Assembly: GCA_006538405.1 (NCBI GenBank)
Contig: BJKQ01000007.1
Location: 434,001 to 498,000 of the forward strand
Direction: 5' to 3'
Source: Hansfordia pulvinata
Taxonomy: Eukaryota; Ascomycota; Sordariomycetes; Xylariales
DNA length: 64,000 bases
Shown here: one piece after another, positions 24,301-35,894 of the stretch
Layout: each line of letters begins with the position of its first letter
Numbering within the stretch: the stretch's first letter is position 1
Notes under the pieces: generated by a model
The model's input: the letters and a program-made list of their open reading frames with translations, nothing else
What the model was told of the DNA's origin: nothing
Database searches by the model: none
Translations under genes and position numbers: made by a program

Positions 24301-27300
24301 CGACCGCCCCCGGGGCCTTTGGTCTTCGCCCCTCTGCATTTGCCCCTGCGCACTCACCGAAGAGGCAAGCGACACTACTCGTACGAGTATTGTAGAGTCG
24401 GCGGCCTTGTTAGCGCCGGCTCTCTCCCTCTCTGCGCTTCGGACGTGAGAGGGGCAACCTAAGCAGGACATCGCCAGGGAACGCCAGGAAACGGTGGCGA
24501 TGCCAGCATCCGTAGCGTGGACGGTGGCAAGACAGCCCCCGGTTTCTCTTTGTCACCCGCATACGAGTTGTAGCCCGTAACGCCCCTGACCAGTCACCAT
24601 TGTCGAATCCACCCACAGACAGACGCGGCGCACCAGGCACTCGGATCGGATGGGGATCCGGCCCACGTGACTGGCCCACGTGAACGGCGGGCAAGCTGGA
24701 TCTGTTGGGTCTTGAAATTCTCACCGCCAGCCCTTGCTCAGGCTGCGCGCGCTCGCTGTCCTTCCCCGGTTGGTAGTCGAAACGACCTGAACATGGATTC
24801 TCCGAGATGCTACTGGTGATCACATGGGTCTGGTCTTGGCACCCGGCAGAGTGGACTCGACCCAATCTGACGCGGTGATGGTTGTGGTGTTTGTGGTGGT
24901 GGTGGTGGTGATGATGAGTAAGTGATTCCATCATCTCGGCAGGCGCTACGAGTATGCGTGATTTTCTGCCGTAGCCCATGGACATGGAAGCTCCTCCTGA
25001 CCTGGCGCGCCGAGAGAAGGGCAGCGGCGCCAACCTGCAGCCGACTTGGGCGTGTGTGTGTGCGTGTGGGTGGGTGAGCGGGCGTAATTTGCAGGGGCCG
25101 TCGGACGTAGACGAGAAGAGCCTCCCTTCTCCGCGGCGGGCGAGGCCGCTCGCTCGTGAAAGCCCCCGGCGACGTTGGCTGGGCGTGCGGGGTTGGGCGC
25201 CTTGGGTCTGGGGAACTTGGGTTTCTCTTCGTCGGTTTCCCCATGGCGCTCATGGCATTGCACCCATGGTAGAAGTGGCAGAAATGCCATGGCCGGTCCG
25301 CCCGCAAACGCAGCCGCTTGACGGGCTCGGGTATCGCTTCCTCGCAGCTTCTGCCCGTACGAGTACTTACCTAAGGTGATGTAGTACCCATAAGACCCGT
25401 ACCCGGGGACATGTAGTTTCTTCGGTACAGTATGGGCCGGAGGAGTCTACGATTGCTTACGAGTACCTTTGGCGAAAGGTATCTTCCTACCTAACGCTAG
25501 GTACCCGTATGGGCACGAGTCCATGTAGGTGTCTCGTACCTTCCTCGCCTACAAACATGCATCATGGAGGTGGACCTTCCACATGAATGATGAGTGTACG
25601 AGAGGTATCTGAAGTAGGTACCTAGGTATCTGACCACCTCCACTCACAACCTATGTCGAGGTTCGCCCTCATCATCGCCCCCGCGTTGTCCCCAACGCCT
25701 CCGGGGGCGCCCCTCGTGACACATCCATGAGCCTCGTTCGCCATAGCCGAGCGCCCGCGCGGCCATCCCCGCCGGGCTGAGGTGACTTGCACGCGCTCTG
25801 CCAGGCAAGGCCAGGGTGTATTTATGGAACTTTCTCAGCTGTCTTCCATCGGCCGGCACCGCGTACGGCACACGGCAGTTCGTCGGTTTCTGACGTCTGT
25901 GAGCCATGTCGCCAGGCCGCGTGACCCCAGCTTCGATCCCGACTACCCGCGCCCGGCCCCGATGCGGGACTCCAACACCGCACGTACCTGGCGATACACC
26001 AGTATACGAGTACGTCCCTGGCGACTGACGATCATCTCTCGTACGAACTGGCAGGACGACACGACAAGGGAGCACGAACGAAAAGGCTCCGCGCCTGGGC
26101 AAGCGCGCCGCATCTTCGCCACTCGCGAGATCCAGCCAGATCCAGAGGCCCGCAAGACCCGTCCAGGCGCCATGCTGTGCCATGCGACGCGGTCCTCTTT
26201 TCCTCCGGCCACGTTGGCTGAAGCGGGGGTCGGGGGCGCAAAGGGGGAGGGCAGCCCCTGACCCACCGCTCGGTGGCCTCCAAGGTGCAAAGATTTTCCC
26301 TCTTCCCTCCTGTCGGCGTCGGACACAATGGGTTCTCGAAGCTTGACATGAGCCTGTATTGTGGGAAAACTGTGGGAAACGTGAGGGTGCTTGCAGGAGA
26401 CCCGGAAATCCGACCCAGCTTTTCCCCGGAAAACCCACGGCGGAGGCAAACATCTGGAGCTTGAATTCGACTTCATCTCGTCGCATCGTTATCGTGGGAG
26501 CTGCCATCGTCGTTGTCGTCGTCCTCCTACCTCACCTACTGTTACTACGCTTTCAACCAACCACGTGAGGCTGCGGCTAATCCGGGTGCAACCCACGTAC
26601 GCCCAGCCTCAGATTTCAGGTTGCCTGTACACAGGCGGGGGAGAAAAGAAAGAACCTCATAGTCAGCCCGTTGTGCCGCCCGCCTGTTGGCTGCTTGCCC
26701 CGGTCACATGAGGGGTCACACCAAGCGAGCCTACCCTCTTTCCGGGCACCAATGTCCGACATCGACAGGCATCGCTGGGCCCGGTAGATCTTATCCGAGG
26801 ACGCAGGTGGCTTTTTTGGCTCGCCGGGCCAAGGACGCCAGTCTGCCCGCCCCACCACCCGGCAACCTCTTCCCCCAGCATTCAGCGCCCATCCAGTGCG
26901 TGCGAATCATTCCTGGCGCCAGGCCAGCCGAGACTCGGGCAAGAACGCGGGCGCACACGCAAAAGCCGACACGTCTCGTACGAGCAGACGCCGGTGCGGC
27001 TGAGACGCAAGCCTCACGAACTCCCTCCCCTCCTACTCGTACGTGTAGGTTCACTAGCTCTGCAAGCCACCGCAGTTGACAAGATGCGGGAGTCCTTCTA
27101 GCTCGGTCACCCAGATCGGCCAACAGCCACAAAGCCCCTCCTGGCCTCTTTCGAGCCCATGACACCTCTCGTCTGGGCAGCGCTCCCCCATCGTGGTTCT
27201 TCCCCAAGCTTCTTGCGGGCGGCGGCTTCGCGGCACCAGAAACACGGGGTTTGCCGTCTTGTTGGTGCTCTGGGCGAGTTGGCCGGCCTGGGGCAGGGGA

Positions 27301-28508
27301 GGGAAACAGGGGGGGTGTAGCCCCTCCCCTTTTCCCTAGGCTCGACGGCCAAGATGCCGTGCCAAACTTTGCTGCTAGAGGTCAGTCACATCGAGAAACC
27401 GCATACACACACCCACTCGCACATCATACCCACACACTCATCGGGCAAGGACCCTGGCAATCTCCAGCCGCACTCTATGATCCCTCCCCCGTTGTCTGCT
27501 TGAGAGTACGAATTCTCGGTCGACGAATTTGGCATACGGGTGCGCTAAGGGGGGGGGGCTTTCGTTTTCGTTTTCTCCTCTTCCCCCCCTACCAAAATCC
27601 AAAGTCCGTGCCCGAGAGGCGCCATGCATCTAGATGGCGTTGCGACGCTTCCGCAGCATGGCACTTGCGCGCAGAAGACGGGGCTTAGTGATGACTATGA
27701 GCTACGGGGATCACGTCAAGTATCGGGATCAACGTCAATGTCAACGTCTATTGTACGAGGACTGTTCGCGATCTGAGGCTTTTTTTTCTCGTATCCTTTT
27801 CATTTCATGGTCTACTCGCACCTTGAACGGCCAAGTGTATTAGGAGCAAGAGAAATCCGTGAATCTAGACCCTTCATCTGCTGCAAGAACCGGCTCCAGC
27901 GCACCTTCGTACGCCACAACTTTTTGTGGCCCCTAGGAGCCGCCGCAGCCGATCGTAAAATGAACAACCTAACATTATGTCCTCTGTCGCAGGCTGGACC
28001 ATCCGAATGATGAACCGTGATGAAGTCATCACAGGCTCCGAGGCTGGCTCTGCTCGCGCGGCGGAGACATGGGGGGAAAGCATAGTAAAGAAGCGGGACA
28101 TGCAAATCGTATACTCCTCGCGAGTCGTGAGTCGTGAATCTCAGGGCCCTGATGCCCTTGCGCGCCTGGTTTTTTCTCCTCTTTTCGCCTTTTCGTCTTT
28201 TTCTCGTTCCAATTTTGATTCATCCTTCCAATACCCATTCCATTTTCTTGCTCTTCTTCCGGTCGTCCTTGTCCTTCGCCTGAATTTCCGTGCTTTGCTC
28301 ATATCCCCCCAGGAGGATCAACAAACACCCTTCCTTTTGTTTCGTTTTTCCTCAATCTCAATCATTCCCTCCTAACATGCTCATCGTGATCCACCCGCCC
28401 AGATGAAAATTCTCTGTGGCAGCATGCTTGAAAAGTCGCCAGACCAAGAGGACACTGGCTGAGAAGACACTCCTCCAGTGCGCTGCCTAGAGACGTGCCG
28501 CCTCGAGA
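21335..28508. other. Long intergenic stretch (7.2 kb), no supported gene
   Basis: No open frame here shows a domain I recognise, and the longer ones overlap on opposite strands. Octamers TACGAGTA/TACTCGTA occur at 22764, 24376, 24382, 24947, 25358, 25458, 26005 and 27034. A patch at about 25355-25640 is dense in TACC/GGTA motifs, including GTAGGTACCTAGGTA. GGT/GTG runs lie at 23695-23718 and 24880-24915. Multi-exon genes with short exons could be hidden, as PMP3 was. Confidence 0.55.
24376..24389. repeat. 14-bp palindrome TACTCGTACGAGTA
   Basis: Two overlapping opposite copies of the dispersed octamer form a perfect palindrome. The related form TACGAGTACTCGTA occurs at 45510-45523. Confidence 0.95.
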
Positions 28509-31500
28509 TCAGAAGTAAGGGCTGCTCAGGGCGTGCCAGAAGCTGTTGTCTGCAGCGGCAGCGGCAGCGGCAGCGGCAGCGGCGGCGGCGGCGGCGGCGG
28601 CGGCCTCGGCCTCACGCGCAGCCTTCTCGTCCTTTTTCTTCGCCTCTGCCTGCTGCTGGGCTTCTTCGTTCTGGGAATCGGAGCGAGCGCTCTTTTGCTG
28701 GCTGTTTTCCTGCTGGATGGTTTCCTGCTCCGGACCATCTCTCTCGGCGTCCTCCTGGCGGGCAGTACCCTGGCTCTCGGACATCTCGACCTGCTGGCTC
28801 TCCGGGTCGACAACTTCCGGCTTAGAGATGGGCTCGGTAGTCTGCTGCTGCTCGACACCTTGCTGATCATCCTGCTCCTTCGGGCTCTTGTGCTGGGCTT
28901 CGACAAGTTGGTCCACGGCGCTCTCTGGCTCTTCAGTCTGAGTGAAGCTGTGACACAACCCACGCTCAGCTGTGAAGGCCGAGACCCGGCTGGCCGTGTG
29001 CTCGGGTCTTGCGTCCTCGCGCGCGACGTACTCGACGCCGGCGTCGCTCCCCCCTCGTCCTCTTCGGCGGACTCTCCTTCACAGTCCTGCTCGTCGGCGG
29101 ACGTCTCGTGGTCCTCGGAGTCTTCCTTTTCATCTTTGCCCTGCAGTAGCAGCGCTCTCGTGTCCTCCTCTTCATCGTCGCCCTTGCCGTCGTCGTCGTC
29201 CTCCTCCTCCTCCTTGGTCTTGTCGACGTGCTCGCGGGCGCGGGCGCGGGCGCGGTCCATCTTGACGAGCAGGCCCAGCGTCAGCGAGTGGGCCTCGACC
29301 TCGTGGGGCAGCAGGCCCTCGGCCATCTGGTGGCCCAGCGCGTGCGACATGCCCAGCAGCATCTCGGTGTCGGTCGCGTTCATGTCGAGCAGCTTGGCGA
29401 GGCCCCTGGCGAGCATGAGGTACGACTTCTCCCCGTCCGCCATGGCGCGGCGCAGGCTCTGCAACTGCTGCTGCTGCTGGGACTCGCTTCCTTCTCCCTC
29501 TTGGTCTTTTTCGTCCTCCTCCTCTTCTTCGCCTGGCGATTGGGCCTGTCCCTGCTCGGGCTCCCGCTGCTGCTGCTGCGGTGACTGAAGCTGCTGGCGA
29601 TACTGCTCGTAGTGCTGCTGCTGCTGGCGCTGCGCGGCCAGCACCTGCTGGTGCTGGTGCTCGATGAGCCTGCGGACGTGGGTCTCGAGGGTCTGGGCGG
29701 CGGCCTCCTCGCCGGGCAGGCGGGCGGCGGTGACGCCGCCGCCGCCGCCGCCCTCGGGCAGCAGCTCGACGGCGCGCAGGGCCATCGACGCGGCGCGGGC
29801 CTCGTGGACGGCGCGGATCTGCTCGGAGGCCTCGGTGCCCTCGCGGAAGTACTCCTCGAGGATGTGCGGGTCGTCGCCGTGGCTCGCCCACTTGAAGCCG
29901 ACAATCTCTCCCTCCACGGCCTCCCGCCGCCGCCGCCGCCGCCGCCGCCGTCGTGTTGTCCCGGAGGAGGGCGGCGGCGGCGGCGGTCGCGCTGGAAGTG
30001 GAAGATGTAGTAGTTGGGCTGGTGGAGGGGCCGGGCGCGCTGGCGCAGCTCGTCGTGGCTCATGGACCAGTGGTAGCGGTCGTCGCTCAGGTAGGTCAGC
30101 AGGTGGCACTGGGTGTCGCGCCCCTGGAAGCGGGCGGCGAGCTGGCGTCGGGGCCGGGAGCCCTCCGGGTGGACGTGGATGGTGATCTCGACGCGCAGCA
30201 GGCGCTCGCGGTGCCAGTAGACCCCCGCGTAGGGGCCGAGGCGCATGCGGGAGCGGGCCTGCCTGAGGGCGGCGTCGGCGACGGTCATGTGCAGGTTCTG
30301 CTGGAAGGCCTGGGCGTGGGCGCGCTCTGCGTAGGCGCGGGCGCGGTCGGCCTGGTTCACCGGGTCGCCAAAGCCGAAGAGGGCCTGGGCGAAGGCGCGC
30401 AGCAGCAGGTCGGCGGCGTCGCACAGGGCCAGCGAGTTGGTCAGGACGACGACGGCGGACCCGGCGCCGGGGGGCTGGACCGTGGAGGAAGCAGAAGCAG
30501 AAGAATAGGAACCCCAAGACGAAGAGGACGCCGCCGCTGCTGCAGCCGCCGCCGACAAGGAAGACGCAGAAGGCACGGGGGCACCGGGGAACAGGGCCAG
30601 GGCGCTGGCGTAGCCCTCGGTCTCGCCGCGGCAGTAGATGATCTGGGCGGGCTTGCGGGGGTGGCCGAACTCGCTGCGGCCGTCGCCGCGGGCGGCGTCG
30701 TGCCAGCGGTCGTTGCTGGTCAGCAGGCGGGCGGGCAGCGTGGTGCGGCGCCAGCCGAAGCCCATGGACTGCTCCGGGCCCGAGGGGCACTGCGTGGGAA
30801 CGTGGCCGCTGAGGATGTAGCCGAAGTGGCCCGTCGGGGAGGGGCCGGTGCGGTCCCCGCGGTGGCGCAGCAGCGCGGCGGCGTAGGCGACGAGGTCCTC
30901 GGCGGTCGAGAAGAGGCCCTCGCCGGGCTCGAGGACGGTGTTCTCGTAGCTCAGGGAGCGACGCTTGGCGAGGGCGCAGACGCGGGCGTCGCCCATGGCG
31001 GCGTAGGGCAGGGCGAGGCGCTGCCGGGCGTCCCCGCCGAGCTTGCGCGGCTCGAAGGTCGTGTCGCGCAGGCCCAGCTTGTCCGTCAGCTCGCCGCGCA
31101 CGACGTCGCGCATGGAACGGCCCGTCTTGGCCTCGACGTACGCCGCCAGGAACGGGTACCCCAGCCGGTTCGCCATGCCCAGCAGCCGCGGCGGGCACGC
31201 CTGCCGGCACGCGCCCCAGAGCGCCGCCAGGGCCGCTCCGGGCCCACGAGGGGGCAGCAGCTGCTCCCCGTGGTCCTGGAAGCACCACGACAGCGGCAGC
31301 GCCGCGTTGAGGCCCGTCCGGTGCGCCAGCAGGTCCGACACGGTCAGCAGCACCGGCATCGGCCCCGCCGTGTGCTGCCGCAGCAGCATCGCCTGCCCCT
31401 GTCCCGCTATCTGGGTTTGAGTCGGAGTCGGAGTAGTCTGTCCCTCTGTCTGGGTCTGAGTCTGAGTCGGAGTCTGAGTCGGAGTCGGAGTCTGTGCAGT

Positions 31501-31988
31501 GCCAGTCGTCGCGGTGGTCTGTTGCTGCTGATGCTGTCGTCCGGCGGCGGTCGCGCGCGAGGACGGCGGCGGGGGCCTCTGCGGCGGGGGCACGACGGTG
31601 GCGGCGCCGCACGGCTCCTCCCAGGACAGCAGCCCTTGGTCGACGAGCCCCGCCAGCGCCGCCGCCACGACGCCCTGCGTGACCGCGCCGACGCCGTAGA
31701 TGGTCCGGCTGGTCGCCAGCGTGCCCTCCGCGACGTTGCTGTACCCGATGTTGTAGTAGACCGTCTCCTGGCCGTCCCGGTACACGGCGATGCTGGCCCC
31801 GGCCACGCCGCAGACCCGGCAGATCTCCTCGGCCTGCGCCTTGGCGAGACGCAGCCTCTCCTCAAAGTCCTTCCTCGACGACGGCGGGGGCGGCGGAGGG
31901 GCCGGGTTGGGGGCTCGGCTCGAGGCTTGGGCTTGTTGCCCCCGCCGTGGTGGTGGTGGTTGTTGTTTTTCTTCTTTCTGTTGTTCAT
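28509..31988 (-). CDS. Large beta-lactamase-fold (serine hydrolase-like) protein with degenerate active site; three frame breaks
   Basis: Reconstructed from ATG 31988 to TGA 28509, about 1160 aa, no introns seen. A basic/His-rich N terminus leads into a class C beta-lactamase-like domain with VLLTVSDLLAHRTGLN, Tyr-Val-Glu-Ala-Lys-Thr-Gly and a C-terminal IIYCRGETEGYASALALFPG. Catalytic SxxK is Ala-Val-Thr-Gln (about residues 102-105), YxN is Met-Ala-Asn, and the HGG-like motif is Cys-Arg-Gly, so hydrolysis is unlikely. A Pro/Thr/Gln-rich insert interrupts the domain. The last ~450 residues are acidic and Gln-rich, with about 20 consecutive Ala before the final Trp-containing tail. Frame switches at 31909-31913 (G5), 29933-29935 (CCC) and 29049-29054 (C6) each equal one missing base, and each restores continuous sequence. 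Confidence 0.75.
28553..28610. repeat. GCN trinucleotide repeat encoding poly-alanine
   Basis: Interrupted GGC/AGC triplets (gcggca then gcg units on the plus strand) encode roughly 20 alanines near the C terminus of the beta-lactamase-fold protein. Confidence 0.9.
31415..31500. repeat. Hexamer-like coding repeat (Thr-Pro/Thr-Gln)
   Basis: Repeated GAGTCG and GAGTCT units on the plus strand encode alternating Thr-Pro and Thr-Gln on the minus strand inside the beta-lactamase-like domain, forming the low-complexity insert. Confidence 0.85.
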
Positions 31989-33412
31989 GGTTCCGGTTGG
32001 ACTCTCGGACCGATCTTGAAGTATCTTCTTCTAGCCAGCCAGTCAGTCAGTCAGTCACTCACGCCCTCACTCACTCAGCGTCTCTCGAGACTGAGGTGGA
32101 CTTCCGGTCCGGGGCCTTGACCTACTACTGTGAAGCCTTGAGGCTACTGCTTTCTCAAACTCTCCAACCGCGATGGGCTGGGTTGACGATCCGGTGCTTG
32201 TGGCAGACTCGGAGGTCGGCTGACAAGCGGTGGTGGTGGTGGTGATATTTGGAGTAGAGGAGAGGGTCCAGGGCGTGCAGATGATGGTGCTGGCTTCGGA
32301 GACCTCCCCGTCCGGACGTGTCGAGACTGAGAGACGCCCCCGCGATCGATGGGAGAGCTTCCCCTGGATGATTCGAGGCGTCTTCCGGTGATGTGCTTCG
32401 CCCCTGATCATGCAGAGAGAAGGCAGACAGTTGATGCTTGCAGATGATGGGGATGGGAGATGGGCCGGGAAGAAGGCAAAACAGAAGCCTCTGTTTGTTG
32501 TTGTGGTGGTGGAGTGGCACATGGCTGGCTGGCTGGCTGGATGGGCCACACAGAGCAGAGGCTGCCACTCTGGGAGCATTGCTGGCGATGCTTCTGGGGT
32601 GGTTGTGTGGGGTAGACCTTGCTGTCGCTCCCATCCTTAGGGCATGGGTTGAAGCCATCGTGACCCAGCAGCCTTGGCAGCCCACACTCAGGCAATTCAC
32701 ACCACAGCCCTCAAAATGATCAGAGAGCTCTGCTGCCTGCCAACCTCTCAGCCCCCTCCTCATGCCTATGAATCATTCACAGAGTATAGACAGCAAAGCC
32801 TCAGAGCTCAGAGTTCAGTAAGCAGAGTTTCTCTGTGACCAAGCACCCCTTTGCTCAGGGCACAAGTGTCAAGGCATCTTACTTGCTGATAAACCAAAAT
32901 CTGGTGATGGTACCAGACCCATCCTGCCTGAGCTCATTCACCCTGTGTCACTGAGTTATGGAGTGCTCACATGGACAGCAGGTACAAAGAACAGTGTGCC
33001 AAATGACACAAACAGCTTGAGTCTTCTGGACTCTGAACCCACTCCTGACATTGGTTGCCATGCATCAAAGTCCGACTCTGCTTTGAAGCAGAATGAACTG
33101 GCTGCCATCAAAGCCATTGACCAAACCAACCAGTGGACCCTTCCTGTGACAGAGGCAGCCAGTCAGCTGAAAAGCAACTAGGATTGGCCTCCAGCTGTGA
33201 TGCCACTGATCCTTGTTTGGCTCATGGCCTGGACTGCAACTATAGTATAGTGCGACTTGGCAGGTCCCGGCTTTCGCATCTGGCAGCAAACTCAATTCAA
33301 GACATTTTGGTATATTGCTTTGCTTCTATTCCTCAACACTCCTCATACACGACAGGCTTGAGTCAAAGCCCCACACCTGTCCACGCATTGCCGTCTGCGC
33401 ACCACTCAAAGG
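31989..33412. other. Intergenic region containing a CpG-depleted island
   Basis: The first ~450 bp have normal CpG content and fit the promoter and leader of the beta-lactamase-fold gene; short tandem repeats occur (CAGT near 32042-32055, TGGC near 32523-32540). From about 32470 to 33250 I count only about five CpG in ~780 bp at close to 50% GC, and none between about 32660 and 33071. Open frames inside (such as 32945-33181) have no recognised domain. No terminal repeats were found by eye. A mutated repeat relic is likely but not identified. Confidence 0.75.
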
Positions 33413-34926
33413 TTACACGGGCTTGCCACCGTCGTCCTCCACGTCCTCGGCGGTGACAGTGACCTCGTGGCTGTGCTCGAGGCCCGACAGGACCAGCCAC
33501 GTGGGCGCGATGCAGAGCAGCGTAACCCCAAAATTGACGCCGATGCTGGCAAAGTGGTTGGCGCCGTCCTGCGTCTGCATCGCCCAGGCCACCGTCTGCC
33601 CCAGCGCCTCCATGCCACGCAGGATGCCCGTGTGGTACGACAGGGACGAGATGTCTGTGCTGTACTGCCCCACGAGCCAGTAGAGGAACTGCTGGAACGC
33701 CTGCCCGCCAAACTGCCAGAAAAATACCAGCGCGTAGGCTTTTCCAAACCCTCCCTGGAACCAGTCGAAAAGGGGCGCCTCGGGCATCGCGTAGAACTGG
33801 CTCTGCAGCACCGACGCCCAGATCCACGTGCCGATCAGCACGACAATGATGGACAGGAAGGCGGCGCGCGCGCGCGTCTTGATGAAGATGGACTGCCGGT
33901 CGAGCAGGGCCGCGATCAGGAAGGAAGACGCGACGCCGGCAAAGTTGGTGAAGAACGAGTTGAAGGCGCGCGCGCGCACGGTGAAGTAGGTGGTGACCCA
34001 GGTGCTCATGAAGCCGTTGTAGAAGTAGCTGATGAAGAAGGAGGGGAGCAGCAGCAGGACGCGGCGCGTGCGGAACAGCGACAGCGCCGCCTTGAACTCG
34101 GCGGCCCAGGTCGGCTGCTTGTGGACAATGACCAGCGAGCGGTCCTTACGCTGGACCCTGTCGGCGGGGCTCAGCAGCAGCGCGATGGGCAGGCCAAGGC
34201 ACATGATGACGATGAAGACGATGTAGGTGCTGACGCTGATGGTGCCCTTGTGAGAGTTCTGCGCGTTGAGTCCCAGGCTGATGGCGCCGCCCACGATCGG
34301 GCCGGCGGCTTTGGCGGTCTGCCAGATGGCTGCAGGAGCAGGAGCAGGATCGGTCGGTCAGTCTGAAGCTCTCGTCGTCGTGTGCTGCTGAGCGAGGTGA
34401 ACGTACCGAGGTAGAATGCGCGGTCCTTTGGGCTGGGGTAGCCAATGATGATGGCAGCCTCGGCGGCCCAGAAGAAGCCGGCCGAGATGCCGCACAGGGC
34501 GGCGCCGAACAGCATCAGCCACGTCGTGGACGTGTAGCTATTGGCATAGAGCCCGCCCCCGTAGATCGGGTAGCCAATGGCACCCAAAGCCAGGCCGTAC
34601 CGCAAGCCGATGCGGTTATTGATGGCACCGGCCAAGACGCACACAACGGCAAACAGGCCGTAGACGAGAGCGTTGGCGCCCGACACGGCGTACGGCTCGG
34701 CGGCGCCGCCGGCTCCCAGGTTGTTCATGGCGTCCCACATGCCCGGGGCCGTGAAGGAAACGCCGCTGGCCACGGCGATCTGGAACGGGATCGAGCGGTA
34801 GACGGACCGCAGGCGGGCCCCGTAGCCGCCGGCGCCGGAGGCATGTGTCTCGGCCGCCGCCGCGTCGACAACGACGGGGGCGTCACTCGCTTTGTGCGAG
34901 GGTGGGGCGGTGGTTGTCGAGCCCAT
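33413..34926 (-). CDS. UNC-93-like MFS transporter, two exons
   Basis: Exons (minus) are 34926-34407 and 34329-33413; the 77-bp intron begins GTACGT and ends CTGCAG, in phase, giving 478 aa. The N terminus is hydrophilic, then come helices including SIPFQIAVASGVSFTAPGMW, a Trp-Asp-Ala-Met-Asn-Asn-Leu-Gly-Ala-Gly segment and GISAGFFWAAEAAIIIGYP, a pattern I associate with fungal DUF895/UNC-93-like carriers. The exon junction reads Phe-Tyr-Leu-Ala-Ile-Trp-Gln-Thr. About 11-12 membrane helices are expected; the C-terminal tail is acidic. The substrate is unknown. No frame break is seen, in contrast to its neighbour. Confidence 0.88.
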
Positions 34927-35894
34927 TTTGGTTGGTGGCAGTTCTCATGGCATGGCAGTCTTAGCGAGGGGACGAGAGGAGAGAGAGGGCACGCCGAGAT
35001 AATAAGGCGAGCGATGCTCGTGAGCAGCCAGAGCAGCCATCGCGAGGGCGGGCCAATAAAAAAAAATGTAGAATGGATGGGCGTGGATGGCGTGCTCGAT
35101 TAGCAGCTCGGACAGTCGGGCCTTTGTCCTTGGAGAGCCATCGCGTGCTCCAGCGACCCGCGGGCGCTCGAATAAGAATAAGCCTCGCGGTCGGTCCAGG
35201 CCCGGGGCTCCTCCAACCCCAGCCGTTGTCGTTGTCGTTGTCGTAGCCGTCCTGGCCGTGGAGGACGATGGGTGGCTCGTGTGCCGAAAGAGAGAGAGGG
35301 AGTGAGGGAGACGCCGTTGCATCGGGCTGGTCTAGCCAACGTTCCGGCTTTCTTGCGTTTTTCGAGGGGGATGAGGCGTGACGCCCAACTGACTCGGGTT
35401 GTGCTTCATCGGCGGCACATGGGCTATCAGGGAACCGCTACAAGTCGACGAGACTGCTCGTAACTGAATAAATCATTAGTAACAGAATTCCCATGGGCGG
35501 AATCCCGTTGACAGACCCAAACGCTGGAGACGAGAAGATGAGAAAAAAAAAAAAAAAAAAAAGCCGCGACTCGCTTGTGCCCCACTGCGCCCGGTCCACG
35601 CAGTCGGGAGCCCGCAGCCGACGTTAGCCGCGGCCGGCCCCGTCTTCATCTTGTTGATTGCGACGACTCGTCACGGAGACGTGGGTCTGCCTGGCCAGTA
35701 GCCGACCTTGAGGATGCTTTGTTGGTGGGGGTGGTGGTGGTGGTGGTGGTGATGATGAGCCTTGTGGTCGTGACAACTGCATAAGAGGGAATCAGTTCCA
35801 TTATAAGGTTACCTAAGGTAATCCCAGGTCTTTCAGATAGGTACTTAGTACTCGTTGCCCAAGGGGATCGGGTTATCTGTTGGACGTACTCGTG
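34927..35894. other. Intergenic, promoter side of the UNC-93-like gene
   Basis: About 970 bp with a 20-base A run (35543-35562) and GGT/GTG triplets near 35728-35755. No gene is supported. Confidence 0.55.
35887..35894 (+). repeat. Left target-site duplication of the MITE (partner at 36443-36450)
   Basis: TACTCGTG abuts the left inverted repeat; TACTCATT abuts the right one. One of the two differences is G to A in a CpG context. Confidence 0.6.

Noticed and set aside
21640..28400. Many 100-290-codon open frames on both strands
   Set aside because: They overlap in opposite directions and show no domain, signal or family motif. In GC-rich DNA such frames are expected by chance.
28526..31612. 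A 1028-codon open frame on the minus strand
   Set aside because: Only its middle part (about 29050-29935) is the true frame of the beta-lactamase-fold gene. The rest is Arg/Pro-rich shadow translation; the protein switches between three frames at G/C runs.
32945..33181. Open frame in the CpG-poor island as a transposase or reverse-transcriptase fragment
   Set aside because: The 78-residue peptide shows no motif I can assign to a transposon family.
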